Below are positions 16,840 to 26,425 of a stretch of 64,000 bases of DNA, piece by piece. The first letter of the stretch is position 1. Every line of letters begins with the position of its first letter. The notes below the pieces were generated by a model. It was not told where the DNA came from. It saw nothing but the letters and a program-made list of their open reading frames with translations, and did no database searches. Both the position numbers and the translations under genes were made by a program. Origin of the DNA: Sphingomonas sp. LM7 (lineage in GTDB: Bacteria; Pseudomonadota; Alphaproteobacteria; Sphingomonadales; Sphingomonadaceae); NCBI RefSeq assembly GCF_002002925.1, contig NZ_CP019511.1:186001-250000 (forward strand), given 5' to 3'.

Positions 16840-18098
16840 GCACGCGCGGTGCACAGCCCGGTCAGGTCCAGCGCCGTGAGGGGCTGGGGGCGGCCGAGCA
16901 GATAGCCCTGGATGAGATCGACGCCGAGCGCACGGAGCATTGCCAGCTCGGCTTCGGTCTCGACACCTTCGGCGACGAGGTGCGCGGCGGTCTCGCGAGC
17001 GAAGGCGCCCAGCGCCGCGGCGAGCGCGCGGCGGCCGGGATCGTTCTGGATGTCGCGGATCAGGAAACGGTCGAGCTTGATCAGGTCGGGCCGCATCTGG
17101 AGGATCTGCTGGAGCCCGGCATAGCCCGCGCCCGCATCGTCGACCGCAAGGCGCAGGCCAAGCGCGCGCAGCGGCTTGAGCATTTCGAGCAGTGCCGCGA
17201 TGTCGGTGATGGCATCATGCTCGGTGATCTCGAGGACGATACGGTGGATCGGATGGCCGGCGAACACATCGGCCAGCCGGCCGCTGAGCACCGTTGCAGG
17301 GCTGGCGTTGACGGAAAGATAGGCATCGTGCGGAAACGCGACGAGGCCGGGCAGCGCGCGGCGGATCGCCAGGATTTCCAGCTCGACGCCCAGGCCGGCC
17401 TGCGCGGCTTCGGCAAACCACATATCGGGCGCGCGGAGCGGCTCGGCGGTGAATCGGGCGAGCGCTTCATAGCCGGCGGGTGTGTTGCGGCTGAGGCTCC
17501 AGATCGGCTGGTAGACGATGTTGAGATCGTCCTGGGCGAGCACCTGCTCGATCCGGGCCTGACGTGCGCGCGCCTCGGCAGTGGCGACCATGTCGCGCTC
17601 GATCTCGAACACCGCGATCTCGGCGAACGCCTTCATCATGCCGAGGTCGCGGGCATTGAGGCTGGGATCGGCCTGAGGTCCAAGGCAGCAGAACATGCCA
17701 TAGACATCGCCGTTCGACAGGCGCAGCGGCACGCTTACATGCGCGCCGATCGGCACCGCGGCGGTCATCGGCAGCGCCATGGCGATCGGCTCCGCGGCGG
17801 TGTCGGGGATCAACTCGGGCAGCCGGCCCGCCAGAATGTGACGGCAATAGACGTCATCGAGCGAATAGCAGTCGCCGGGCTTGGCAAGCGCCTCCAGCCC
17901 CGGCGCATCGACGACGCGGAAGATCGACTGGTTGCCGACGAATTCGGAGACATAGGCGACCTGGAGGCCGAGATGCTCGCGCACTGCCTGAAGCGCGCGG
18001 GCGACCACGCCATCCTCGACAACCGCGCAGCCCGCCGCGAACAGGTCGCGGAAGCTGGAAGGGCCCGCAATCCCGGACAGTTCGCCGCCTATCGTCAT
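16836..18098 (-). CDS. GAF-EAL domain protein, probable c-di-GMP phosphodiesterase
   Basis: A 420-aa soluble protein. Residues 30-165 are a GAF-like sensory domain and 185-415 an EAL domain that should hydrolyse c-di-GMP. Catalytic motifs are kept: EAL at about 210 (YEALARF), LSVNASP, LEITEHD, VDDAGAGYAGL in place of the usual DDFGTG, IKLDRFLI, VAEGVETE and QGYLLGRP. The acidic pair and Lys are present, so activity is likely. No GGDEF domain is present. Confidence 0.88.
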   Translation of the reverse strand: MTIGGELSGIAGPSSFRDLFAAGCAVVEDGVVARALQAVREHLGLQVAYVSEFVGNQSIFRVVDAPGLEALAKPGDCYSLDDVYCRHILAGRLPELIPDTAAEPIAMALPMTAAVPIGAHVSVPLRLSNGDVYGMFCCLGPQADPSLNARDLGMMKAFAEIAVFEIERDMVATAEARARQARIEQVLAQDDLNIVYQPIWSLSRNTPAGYEALARFTAEPLRAPDMWFAEAAQAGLGVELEILAIRRALPGLVAFPHDAYLSVNASPATVLSGRLADVFAGHPIHRIVLEITEHDAITDIAALLEMLKPLRALGLRLAVDDAGAGYAGLQQILQMRPDLIKLDRFLIRDIQNDPGRRALAAALGAFARETAAHLVAEGVETEAELAMLRALGVDLIQGYLLGRPQPLTALDLTGLCTARA

Positions 18099-18172
18099 CG
18101 CTCGTCGCCCCCATGCCCAGGAGCATTTTAGAACGCGCGAGGTAAAGATAGTCTGATCGAGGTTGCGTTTGA

Positions 18173-20059
18173 CTAGCCGCCGGCACCGACGATCTTGGCG
18201 ACCTGCGCGGCGGTGACCGGGTGATAGGTCGGGCGCGCCTCCTCGAAGAAGCGTTTCGCGATCGGCTGGCCCCAGTCGCCTTGCTTCATCAGGCCCTCAT
18301 AGACCGGGCGGATGAGCAGGCCGCGGCCGATGCTCGACACGAAGGCGCGGATCGAGGGGAGCGCGGGATCGTAGCGATTGGCGATAGCGAGTTCAGCCCA
18401 GGCCGAGCGGACATAGGCGTTGGTCGAGCCCGACAGGCCGAGCGTTTCGTCGAGCTCCTTGAGGCGCGCCGGGGTTTGCTGGCGCGGCAGGCCATTGAGG
18501 AAGCGGAGCCATTGCTGGGTGGCCCAGCCCTTGGGATCGACCGCCGAGACCGGCCCGCCAGCCTTGACCGCGGCGATCTGGGCATCGACCCGCGCGAGTG
18601 TGGCCGACGTGACGTGAACCGCGTTTTCGGGGAGGCCGGGCTGGTAGGTCCAGCGATCCAGCTGGAGCTTCGCTTCGAGCGCCTTGTCGCCCTTGATCAG
18701 ATTCTTGCGGATATCGGCAAGGAAGCCCGCGCTGGTCTGCGGCTGGAAGGCGTGGCGATCGAAATAGGAGCGCAGATAGGCGTCGAACGCCGGGCGGCCG
18801 ACGGCCTGCTCGATCGTGCGCAGGAAGGTCGAGCCCTTGAAATAGTCGAGCTGGCCCGCGGTGGCGCCGGGATCGCCGTGGAGCCGGGTGGTCGGCGCGG
18901 CCTGGCCGCCCGCATCGGTGATGTCGCTGTTCAGGCCATCCCAGTCGAGATCGGCGTACATCGCGGCGCGCTCGGCGCCGTACACCGCCTCCATGATGCG
19001 GTTCTCGAAATAGGTGGTGAAACCTTCGTTGAGCCAGTTGTCCGACCAGGTCGCATTGGTGACGAGGTTGCCCGACCAGCTATGCGCCAGCTCGTGCGCG
19101 ACGACATCGGTGTTCGAGCGGTCGCCGGTGACGATCGTCGGGGTCAGGAAAGTGAGGGTCGGGTTCTCCATCCCCCCGAACGGGAAGCTGGGCGGCAATA
19201 CGAGCATGTCGTAGCGGCCCCAGCGATAGGGCCCGTAGAGTGCCTGCGCGGCGTCGATCATCTTCTCGACATCGCCGACTTCATAGGCGGCGCCTTCGAG
19301 CATGCTGGGTTCGGTCCACACGCCCGAGCGCGGGCCGGTGGCCTTGAAGGCGAGGTCGCCGACCGCGAGCGCGATCAGATAGGGCGGCACCGGCTTGTCC
19401 ATCGCGAAGCGGAAGCTGTGCATGCCGTTCGCGGCCGGAACGCCCTTGGCGCCGTCGCGCCGCTCGCCGCTCATCACGGCGACCAGATCGGCGGGAACGG
19501 TGATCTTCGCGTCCCAGGTCTGGCGGATGCCGGGGCTGTCCTGCGTGGGGATCCAGCTGCGGTTGTTGATCGGCTGGCCCTGGCTGAACAGATAGGGCTT
19601 GGCCTTGCCCGCGGTGAGCTGGGGCGCGAGCCATTGCAGCGCGCTGGCGCCCGGCTTGCTGGCGTAGGCGACGGTGATGCGCTTGGCGCCGTTCAGCTGG
19701 ACGGTGAGCGCCGAGCCGAGTTCGGCATTGCGCGGGCCGACGGTGAAGGGGAGCTTCCGCCCGCGTTCGTCGGTGATCGCGGTGACGGCGATGTCATCGA
19801 CGTCGAGGACGATCTCCCGGGCGCCCTTGGCGGCGAGCACGTCGAGCGTCGCCTTGCCGGCCATGGTCTTGGCGGCGAAATCGGCCGTGAGATCGAGGCT
19901 GACATGCGTCACGCGCGCGATTTCGGGGCGGGCATGGGTCCACACGTCCTTCGCCTCGGGCGTGGCCAGGATCGGGGCGGGCTTGGCCTGCTGCGCGGCA
20001 GCGGGGGCGGCGAGGGCCATCAGCGAAGCAGTGGCGAGGGCAGTGGTGAGGATGCGCAT
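18173..20059 (-). CDS. M1 family metallo-aminopeptidase, leukotriene A4 hydrolase-like
   Basis: A 628-aa exported zinc aminopeptidase. A signal peptide (residues 1-22, ending AAAQQ) precedes the beta-sandwich domain. The exopeptidase motif GGMENPTLTF is near residue 290 and the zinc site HELAHSW with a downstream NEGFTTYFE lies about 325-350, followed by a helical LTA4H C-terminal domain. LFSQGQPINNRSWIP matches the LTA4H/ColAP subgroup. It probably trims peptides in the periplasm. Confidence 0.92.
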   Translation of the reverse strand: MRILTTALATASLMALAAPAAAQQAKPAPILATPEAKDVWTHARPEIARVTHVSLDLTADFAAKTMAGKATLDVLAAKGAREIVLDVDDIAVTAITDERGRKLPFTVGPRNAELGSALTVQLNGAKRITVAYASKPGASALQWLAPQLTAGKAKPYLFSQGQPINNRSWIPTQDSPGIRQTWDAKITVPADLVAVMSGERRDGAKGVPAANGMHSFRFAMDKPVPPYLIALAVGDLAFKATGPRSGVWTEPSMLEGAAYEVGDVEKMIDAAQALYGPYRWGRYDMLVLPPSFPFGGMENPTLTFLTPTIVTGDRSNTDVVAHELAHSWSGNLVTNATWSDNWLNEGFTTYFENRIMEAVYGAERAAMYADLDWDGLNSDITDAGGQAAPTTRLHGDPGATAGQLDYFKGSTFLRTIEQAVGRPAFDAYLRSYFDRHAFQPQTSAGFLADIRKNLIKGDKALEAKLQLDRWTYQPGLPENAVHVTSATLARVDAQIAAVKAGGPVSAVDPKGWATQQWLRFLNGLPRQQTPARLKELDETLGLSGSTNAYVRSAWAELAIANRYDPALPSIRAFVSSIGRGLLIRPVYEGLMKQGDWGQPIAKRFFEEARPTYHPVTAAQVAKIVGAGG

Positions 20060-20188
20060 GACGCGCTGCTATGCCGAACGCGGCTGAACGGCAACTGAGT
20101 CGGGCTCCTACCCGAAACAGAGAGATTGGAATTTGATCCGGGCATGTCGAACGGCGGTTCCCCGGCGAAGGTCGGCGCGCAGGTTCTT

Positions 20189-21277
20189 CTAGCGCTGCTC
20201 GTCGAGGAACGCCTCGACATCCTTCAGGTCGACGGTCTTGTCGAGGAAGGTCTGGCCGATGCCGCGGGCGAGGAGGAAGGGCAGGGTGCCGGCAGCCATC
20301 TTCTTGTCGTGGAGCATGTGCCCGACCAGCGCGGCGCCAGATGCGGTGATGCCGGCGGCGGCGAGGCCGTCGGGGAGGCCGACTGCGCGGAGATGCGCGG
20401 CGACGCGCTCGGCATCCTGCGCGGTGCACAGGCCGCGGCGCGCCGAATAGGCGAAGGCCAGCGCCATGCCCGCGGCGACGCCTTCGCCGTGGAGCAGCTT
20501 GTCCGAGAAGCCCGTGTCGGCTTCGAGCGCGTGGCCGAAGGTATGGCCCAGATTGAGCAGCGCGCGCTTGCCGGTGGTCTCGCGCTCGTCCTCGCCGACG
20601 ATGCGCGCCTTGGCGGCGACCGAATGGGCGATGGCATGTTCCCGCGCCTGCGCGTCGCCGGCGAGCAATGCGGCGGCGTTCGCTTCACACCATTCGAAAA
20701 AGGCGAAATCGTCGATCAGGCCGTATTTGACGACCTCGGCATAGCCGGCGCGGAGCTGGCGGGCGGGCAGCGTGTCGAGCACCTGCGGGTCGATCAGCAC
20801 GACGCTGGGCTGGTGGAAGGCGCCGACGAGGTTCTTTCCAGCGCGACTGTTGATCGCGGTCTTGCCGCCGACCGAGCTGTCGACCTGCGCGAGCAGGGTG
20901 GTGGGAATCTGGACGAAGTTGCAGCCGCGCTTGAGGATCGACGCGGCGAAGCCGACGAGGTCGCCGATCACGCCGCCGCCAAGGGCAATGACATGGTCGC
21001 TGCGCTCGACGCCGAGATCGAGCAGGCGATCGGTGAGCGATTCGAGCTGGCCCCAGCTCTTGGTCGATTCGCCCGCGGGCAAGACGATCGCCTCGCTGGC
21101 CGCGCCGAGGCTCGCCTGGAGCGTCGCCAGATGATCGCGCAAATTCTCGTCGGTGACGATGACGAAGCGGCGGCCCTTGTCGAAGGGCGCGAGCGCTTCG
21201 CCGGCGCGGGCGAGCAGCCCGGCTTCGATGCGGACGTCGTAGCTGCGGTCGCCCAATGCGACGGGGACGGTGTTCAA
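20189..21277 (-). CDS. aroB: 3-dehydroquinate synthase
   Basis: A 362-aa shikimate-pathway enzyme converting DAHP to 3-dehydroquinate with NAD+ and a divalent metal. Motifs include GGGVIGDLVGFAAS, PTTLLAQVDSSVGGKTAIN, LNLGHTFGHALE and HGEGVAAGMALAF. Its start overlaps the aroK stop by 4 nt (ATGA), so the two are translationally coupled. Confidence 0.97.
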   Translation of the reverse strand: MNTVPVALGDRSYDVRIEAGLLARAGEALAPFDKGRRFVIVTDENLRDHLATLQASLGAASEAIVLPAGESTKSWGQLESLTDRLLDLGVERSDHVIALGGGVIGDLVGFAASILKRGCNFVQIPTTLLAQVDSSVGGKTAINSRAGKNLVGAFHQPSVVLIDPQVLDTLPARQLRAGYAEVVKYGLIDDFAFFEWCEANAAALLAGDAQAREHAIAHSVAAKARIVGEDERETTGKRALLNLGHTFGHALEADTGFSDKLLHGEGVAAGMALAFAYSARRGLCTAQDAERVAAHLRAVGLPDGLAAAGITASGAALVGHMLHDKKMAAGTLPFLLARGIGQTFLDKTVDLKDVEAFLDEQR

Positions 21278-21813
21278 GTGCGGATAGCCTTCAGGATTTC
21301 GTCGACGGTGGCGTCGTGCGGCGCCGCGATGCTCTGCACCCGGATCGGCGCGAGGGCATAGAAAGGATTTCTAATCGCCGCCAATTCGGTGAGGATGTCC
21401 TCGGGGTCGCGGCCGCGCAGCAAGGGGCGGGTGTCGCGCCGGCGAACGCGGTCGGCGAGCACTGCGGGCTCGGCATCGAGCCAGATCGCGATCGCCTGGT
21501 CGAGGATCAGCCCGCGCGTCTCTTCGTTGAGGAACGCGCCGCCACCGGTCGCGATTACCTTGGGCGTGCCGTCGATCAGCCGCGCGATGACGCGGCGCTC
21601 CCCGTCGCGAAAATAGGGTTCGCCGAACTTTTCGAAAATATCGGAGATGGTCATGCCCGCCGCCGCCTCGATCTCGTGATCGGCATCGACGAAGGGCAGC
21701 CGCATGCGCTGGGCGAGGCGGCGGCCCACAGTGGTCTTGCCGGCGCCCATCAACCCGATGAGCACGATCGGCTTGCCCTTCCAGGGCCAGTCATGGGCGT
21801 GCGCTTGCAACAT
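21274..21813 (-). CDS. aroK: Shikimate kinase
   Basis: A 179-aa kinase that phosphorylates shikimate. Walker A is GLMGAGKTTVGRRLA, the shikimate-binding region is DADHEIE with GEPYFRDGERRVI, and the loop ATGGGAFL is present. The ATG at 21811-21813 (MLQAHAHDWPWKGKPIVLIG) is preferred; a start at 21864 would add a poor 17-residue tail. It heads the aroK-aroB pair. Confidence 0.96.
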   Translation of the reverse strand: MLQAHAHDWPWKGKPIVLIGLMGAGKTTVGRRLAQRMRLPFVDADHEIEAAAGMTISDIFEKFGEPYFRDGERRVIARLIDGTPKVIATGGGAFLNEETRGLILDQAIAIWLDAEPAVLADRVRRRDTRPLLRGRDPEDILTELAAIRNPFYALAPIRVQSIAAPHDATVDEILKAIRT

Positions 21814-21885
21814 CGTCGGGGGGCTATACAGCGAGGGCGGGTCTCGGGCAAAAGGCCCGCGCATTTCTCATTTACGGACCTTTCC

Positions 21886-22023
21886 ATGTCCCGTTTTCTC
21901 GTCGTGATCATTGTCGTCGTCCTCGTGCTGATCGGGGGAATCGTGCTCCTCTCGACGCGCAGCACCGAGCAGGAACCGGTCCGCATGGAAAAGGTGGTCC
22001 CGCTTGATAACCTCACGAACTAA
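21886..22023 (+). CDS. Small single-TM protein, 45 aa
   Basis: The frame encodes MSRFLVVIIVVVLVLIGGIV and a 25-residue polar tail ending VVPLDNLTN. One TM helix covers residues 4-23, probably with the tail in the periplasm. It is divergent from aroK and its last 20 nt overlap the next gene, which is likely co-translated. Function is unknown. Confidence 0.65.
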   Translation: MSRFLVVIIVVVLVLIGGIVLLSTRSTEQEPVRMEKVVPLDNLTN

Positions 22024-23785
22024 GCGTTCGCGGATCGGGTTCGCGGCGCTGCTGCTGGCCGGCGTGGGAATGCCCGCGCTGGGGCAGGACACGCCCGAAT
22101 CGCTGCTGCCGCCCGGGTTCGACGATCCCGCGCCGACGCCCGCGCCGGCACCCGGGCCGTCCGCCGCGCCGACGCGCGCGGCCGAGCCACTTGCGCCGGT
22201 AGACGGCGTGGCGCTTCCCGCCGACGCGGCCCTCGGCAATGTGTCCGACGAGGTGCAGCAACAGGTCGCCGTGGACCTGTCGAGATACGAACTACCCGAA
22301 TTCGCCAGGCATTCGCTCGACAAGGTCGGCGTGGTCGCATCGGGCAATGCGGCGTTCCCGGCCGATTCGTTCGGGGCTGCCGACGGGCGCTTCCTGCAGG
22401 TGCTGATGCGCCGGATGCGCGCGCCGATCGCGTCGCGCTGGGCGTCGATCGTGCTGCGGCGCGCACTGATGTCGCCGCTCGATACGCCGGCGGGCGTCAA
22501 CGGCGCGGACTTCGCCGCCGAGCGCGCCTGGGCGCTGCTGCGGATGGGCGAAGCCAATGCCGCGCGGGCGGTGATCAACGACGTCGATACCGACAATTAC
22601 ACGACCTGGCTCTACCAGGTGGCGATGCAGACTGCGCTGGCGACCGGCGATCCCGCGGCGCTCTGCCCGATCGCCGACAAAGGCGCTGCGATAGTCACGC
22701 AACGCGGCTGGGCGCTGGCGCAGGCGATGTGCCTGGGCCTTGCCGGCAAGCCCAATGAGGCCGGGCAGCTGTTCGATCGGGCGCGTTCGGGGACGAGCCC
22801 GTCGGATATCGACAATCTGCTTGCCGAAAAGGTGATCGGCACGGGGGCGCAGGGGCGCCGTGCGGTAACCATCGAGTGGAACCCGGTGAGCCATCTGACG
22901 GCGTGGCGCTGGGGCCTTGCCACCGCGACCGGCGTGGAAGTGCCCGCCGACCTGTACCAGACCGCCGCGCCGCAGGTGCGCTATTGGCAGGCGCTGGCAC
23001 CCAATATCGATCCGGCGGCGCGTGCCGCCGCGGCCGAGCTTGCCGCGACGGCGGGCGTGTTCTCCAACGCCGGGCTGGTCGATCTCTATTCGGAGATCGA
23101 GCAGAGCGGCGATTCGGGCCCCGGCCAGACAATCGCACGCGACCTGCGCACGGCCTATACCGACGGCAATGTCGGCAGCCGGGTCAAGGCGCTGCGTACC
23201 TTGTGGGATGGCGCAAGCACGCCGCGGACGCGCTATGCCCGGCTGATCCTGACCGCGCGTGCGGCATCGTGGATTCCGGCAAGCGACAAGGTCGAGGATG
23301 CCGACCGGCTGATCGCGTCGATGCTGTCGTCGGGCTATGAGGCGGCGGCGCTGGAATGGCGGCCGGTGGTCGCGCGCGGGAGCGAGGCATGGGCGCTGCT
23401 TGCGCTCGCCGATCCGGCGGGCGCCGGCGTTGCCGCCGGCGACGTCACCGGCTTTTCGGATAGCGGATCGCGGCGCAAGGCGCAGATGCTGCTCGCCGGG
23501 CTCGCGGGGCTCGGCCGGTTGAGCGCAGGCGAGGCACAGAGCGCCGCTGCGACGCTTGAAGTGCAGATCGGTGGCATCAATGCGTGGACCCAGGCGATCG
23601 ATGCCGCGGGCGAGCGCGGCGACGCGGCGACGGTGGCGCTGCTCGCGGGCGTAGGCATGCAATCGGCCAATTGGGACTATGTCGCGCCCGAGGCGCTGTT
23701 CCATATCGTCGCGGCGATGCGCGCGGCGGGAATGGTCCATTATGCGCGGATGATCGCCGTCGAGGCGGTAACGCGGGCGGCTTGA
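22004..23785 (+). CDS. Exported conserved hypothetical protein, 593 aa
   Basis: An alanine-rich, helical protein with an N-terminal signal peptide ending MPALGQ and a Pro/Ala-rich linker (residues 35-65). It has no recognised domain; repeated helical pairs suggest a TPR/SEL1-like solenoid scaffold. The start is TTG at 22004, supported by the SD AAGGTGG 6 nt upstream; ATG starts further in would destroy the signal peptide. Its stop overlaps the xerD TTG start (TTGA). Confidence 0.75.
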   Translation: MITSRTKRSRIGFAALLLAGVGMPALGQDTPESLLPPGFDDPAPTPAPAPGPSAAPTRAAEPLAPVDGVALPADAALGNVSDEVQQQVAVDLSRYELPEFARHSLDKVGVVASGNAAFPADSFGAADGRFLQVLMRRMRAPIASRWASIVLRRALMSPLDTPAGVNGADFAAERAWALLRMGEANAARAVINDVDTDNYTTWLYQVAMQTALATGDPAALCPIADKGAAIVTQRGWALAQAMCLGLAGKPNEAGQLFDRARSGTSPSDIDNLLAEKVIGTGAQGRRAVTIEWNPVSHLTAWRWGLATATGVEVPADLYQTAAPQVRYWQALAPNIDPAARAAAAELAATAGVFSNAGLVDLYSEIEQSGDSGPGQTIARDLRTAYTDGNVGSRVKALRTLWDGASTPRTRYARLILTARAASWIPASDKVEDADRLIASMLSSGYEAAALEWRPVVARGSEAWALLALADPAGAGVAAGDVTGFSDSGSRRKAQMLLAGLAGLGRLSAGEAQSAAATLEVQIGGINAWTQAIDAAGERGDAATVALLAGVGMQSANWDYVAPEALFHIVAAMRAAGMVHYARMIAVEAVTRAA

Positions 23786-24680
23786 CCGGGTTTGCCGACC
23801 GCGCGCTGATCGAGCGCTTTCTGGAGATGATGCAGGCCGAAGCGGGCGCGGCGGCGAACACGATCGCGGCCTATGGCACCGATCTGCGGCTCGCCTCCGA
23901 AATGCTGGAAGGCGCGCTGGGCGAAGCGGGCGCGGCCGAGATCCAGCGGCTGGCGGGCGAATGGCAGGCGCTGGCGCGATCGACGGTGGCGCGCAAGGCA
24001 GCGGCGCTGCGGCGCTTCTTCGCGTTCCTGGCGGACGAGGGATTGCGCGCCGACGATCCGAGCGCGGCGCTGCCGCGGCCGGGCACGGCACGCGCGCTTC
24101 CCAAAGTACTGAGCATCGAGAATATCGACGCGATGTTCGCCGTGATCGCGGCGCGGCAGGCGCGGGTGCCCGCCGATCCGCTAGACCTGCGGCTCGCGGC
24201 GCTGATCGAGCTGCTCTACGGCTCGGGGCTGCGTGCGACCGAACTGGTGTCGCTGCCGCGCAACGCCGTGGCGCCCGACCGGCCCTATCTGATCCTCAAG
24301 GGCAAGGGTGGGCGCGAGCGGCTGGTGCCGATATCGGACCGGGCACGGGCGGCCGTGGCGGCGTGGCGCGAGCATGTCGCGGTCGGGCGGCCCTGGCTGT
24401 TTCCTTCGGGCAAGGCGCACCTGTCCCGGATGCGGCTCTACCAGCTGGTCCGCGCGCTGGCGGCCGAGGCGGGGATCCCCCCGATCGCGTGAGCCCGCAC
24501 GTCTTGCGGCATGCCTTCGCCACGCATCTGCTGGAAGGCGGAGCCGACCTGCGCGCGCTGCAGGCGATGCTGGGGCATGCCGACATCGCCACGACCGAGA
24601 TCTACACGCATGTCGACAGCAAGCGCCTGGTCGATCTGGTCAACCAGCGGCATCCCCTGGGGGAGGCGCTGCGAAAATGA
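23782..24680 (+). pseudogene. xerD: Tyrosine recombinase XerD, interrupted by a -1 frameshift
   Basis: XerC/XerD-type recombinase for chromosome dimer resolution. Frame 1 runs from the TTG at 23782 to a stop at 24490-24492 and holds the core-binding domain plus the first catalytic Arg ([16 protein letters not shown]). Frame 2 continues with [39 protein letters not shown] and supplies the His-X-X-Arg, second His and Tyr nucleophile. The shift maps to a run of six C at 24477-24482, where seven would restore [11 protein letters not shown]. The total of 899 nt fits a 299-aa XerD minus one base. Sequencing error, a real lesion or slippage are all possible. Confidence 0.88.
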
Positions 24681-24684
24681 CTGA

Positions 24685-24806
24685 TCCTCCCCCGCCAGGG
24701 GGGGTGGCAGGCATAGCCTGAGGGAGGGGGAGGAAGTCCTGCGCTAGTGGGTCGCTTACCTCCCCCTGCGTCACCTTCGGCGCCACTTCCCCCTGGCGGG
24801 GGAGGA
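24685..24806. repeat. 122-bp inverted-repeat element between xerD and accA
   Basis: Perfect 18-bp outer arms lie at 24685-24702 and 24789-24806 (TCCTCCCCCGCCAGGGGG and its complement). An inner pair AGGGGGAGG / CCTCCCCCT is at 24725-24733 and 24759-24767. It resembles the intergenic REP/MITE-like elements found in sphingomonads, and the RNA would form a long stem that could end xerD transcription. Confidence 0.7.
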
Positions 24807-24854
24807 TGCGCCGGGATCGTTGACGCAAAGCGCGGCGCGTCCTAACCGCCACCG

Positions 24855-25802
24855 ATGGCAACCTTCCTCGACTTCGAGAAACCGATCGCCGAGCTGCAGA
24901 GCCGGATCGACGAACTGCGCCGTACCGCCGAGGGCGGATCGGTGGATATCCAGGCGGAGATCACGCCGCTCCAGGCCAAGGCCGAACGGCTGCTGCTGGA
25001 CACCTATGCCAAGCTTACCCCGTGGCAGAAGACGCAGGTCGCGCGGCACCCCGAGCGGCCGCACTTCAAGCATTATGTCGCGGGCCTGATCGAGGATTTC
25101 ATGCCGCTGGGCGGCGACCGTGCCTTTGCCGACGACAATGCGATCATCGGCGGGCTGGGGCGCTTTCGCGGCCGCCGGGTGATGGTGATCGGCCATGAAA
25201 AGGGCGACGACACCGCGAGCCGGCTCAAGCATAATTTCGGGATGGGCAAGCCCGAGGGCTATCGCAAGGCGATCCGGCTGATGCGGCTGGCCGACAAGTT
25301 CCGGATTCCGGTACTGACATTGGTTGACACCTCGGGCGCATTCCCGGGCGTGCAGGCCGAAGAGCGCGGCCAGGCCGAAGCGATCGCCCGCTCGACCGAG
25401 CAGTGCCTCAATCTCGGCGTGCCTTTGGTCGCGACGATCCTGGGCGAAGGCGGTTCGGGCGGCGCAGTGGCGCTCGCGGCGGGCAACCAGGTGCTGATGA
25501 TGGAGCACGCAGTCTATTCGGTGATCTCCCCCGAAGGTTGCGCGTCGATCCTGTGGCGCACCGCCGACAAGGCGCCCGACGCCGCCGAGGCGATGAAGGT
25601 CACGGCGCAGCATCTCAAGGAGCTCAAGGTGATCGACGGGATCATTCCCGAGCCGCTGGGCGGCGCACATCGCGATGCCGCTGCGGCGGTGAAGGCGCTG
25701 GGCGATGCCGTGGAAGCGGCGCTCGACGGGCTCGACGGCCTGTCGCCCGAGGGGCTTCGTCAGGCCCGGCGCGCCAAGTTCCTCGCGATGGGCCGGATCT
25801 GA
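24855..25802 (+). CDS. accA: Acetyl-CoA carboxylase carboxyltransferase subunit alpha
   Basis: A 315-aa subunit of the carboxyltransferase that transfers CO2 from biotin to acetyl-CoA in fatty acid synthesis. It has the N-terminal coiled region ([17 protein letters not shown]), the [17 protein letters not shown] motif and the oxyanion-hole segments [14 protein letters not shown] and [11 protein letters not shown]. It is full length with accD elsewhere, as usual. Confidence 0.97.
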   Translation: MATFLDFEKPIAELQSRIDELRRTAEGGSVDIQAEITPLQAKAERLLLDTYAKLTPWQKTQVARHPERPHFKHYVAGLIEDFMPLGGDRAFADDNAIIGGLGRFRGRRVMVIGHEKGDDTASRLKHNFGMGKPEGYRKAIRLMRLADKFRIPVLTLVDTSGAFPGVQAEERGQAEAIARSTEQCLNLGVPLVATILGEGGSGGAVALAAGNQVLMMEHAVYSVISPEGCASILWRTADKAPDAAEAMKVTAQHLKELKVIDGIIPEPLGGAHRDAAAAVKALGDAVEAALDGLDGLSPEGLRQARRAKFLAMGRI

Positions 25803-25830
25803 AACCTCACCGTTCCGGCGAGTAACGAAA

Positions 25831-25862
25831 AAGGGCGGCGGAACCTCGGTTCCGCCGCCCTT
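25831..25862. terminator. Bidirectional intrinsic terminator between accA and flp
   Basis: A 13-bp stem (AAGGGCGGCGGAA / TTCCGCCGCCCTT) with a 6-nt loop lies between convergent genes. The minus-strand exit has a TTTTT tract, so it is a strong terminator for the pilin gene, and a TT tail serves accA. Confidence 0.85.
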
Positions 25863-25886
25863 CTCGTAGCGTTAAGTCGAAGAGAC

Positions 25887-26054
25887 TTAGGTCGCCTTCA
25901 TGTTCGACGTGACGTTGCCGAAGGTCTTGTTGAGCTGGTTGCCCAGACCCTGCATCGCGGCAATCGCGGCGACGGCGATGAGAGCGGCAATCAGGCCGTA
26001 CTCGATCGCGGTGGCGCCCTTGGAATTCTTAACGAAGTTGCGAATCTTCTGCAT
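25887..26054 (-). CDS. Flp family type IVb pilin
   Basis: A 55-aa prepilin. The leader MQKIRNFVKNSKG is followed by the processing motif with conserved Glu and Tyr (ATAIEYGLIAALIAVAAIAA) and a short C-terminal helix. TadV-type peptidase would cut after the Gly, and the product is exported by a Tad system. No tad or cpa genes lie in this window. The ATG at 26052-26054 gives a standard leader length. Confidence 0.9.
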   Translation of the reverse strand: MQKIRNFVKNSKGATAIEYGLIAALIAVAAIAAMQGLGNQLNKTFGNVTSNMKAT

Positions 26055-26186
26055 AACCGGTCTCCAACGTTCAAGAAGTACTTCATTCACCCGGCCGATC
26101 CGGTTACCCGGTACGGCAACAACAGTCCTACGGAAGGGAAGTAAATAAACGGCTAAATCGTAGTATTACTTAGCTATTAACCTTGA

Positions 26187-26357
26187 TCAGCGTGCGGCTT
26201 GGACCTTGGTGCTGACATTGTTCCACATGTCCGCGGTCACACTTCCGAGCGCTACCAGTGCTGCCATGATGGCGAGCACGATCAACGCACAGATCAGGCC
26301 ATATTCGATTGCGGTCGCCGCCTTCGAATCGCGAAGCAGGCGGTGGAACGACTTCAT
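26187..26357 (-). CDS. Second Flp family type IVb pilin
   Basis: A 56-aa paralogue of the pilin downstream: leader MKSFHRLLRDSKA, then ATAIEYGLICALIVLAIMAA. Ala rather than Gly occupies the residue before the predicted cleavage site. An alternative ATG at 26369 adds four residues. The two genes point the same way with a 132-nt gap and probably arose by duplication. Confidence 0.87.
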   Translation of the reverse strand: MKSFHRLLRDSKAATAIEYGLICALIVLAIMAALVALGSVTADMWNNVSTKVQAAR

Positions 26358-26425
26358 AAGGCCTCGCATGATGCCGGCTTCTCCCCCACAGGATTTGCCG
26401 GAGATACCCAAGGAGAGTTAACGAA

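Noticed and set aside
18221..20098. Long plus-strand open frame opposite the M1 aminopeptidase gene (about 625 codons)
   Set aside because: Antisense shadow caused by high GC. The minus frame has a signal peptide, GGMEN and HELAH motifs; the plus frame has no recognisable motif.
24470..24500. Programmed ribosomal frameshifting in xerD
   Set aside because: XerD is not known to use it and the site lacks an evident stimulatory structure; an error or plain mutation at the C run is simpler.
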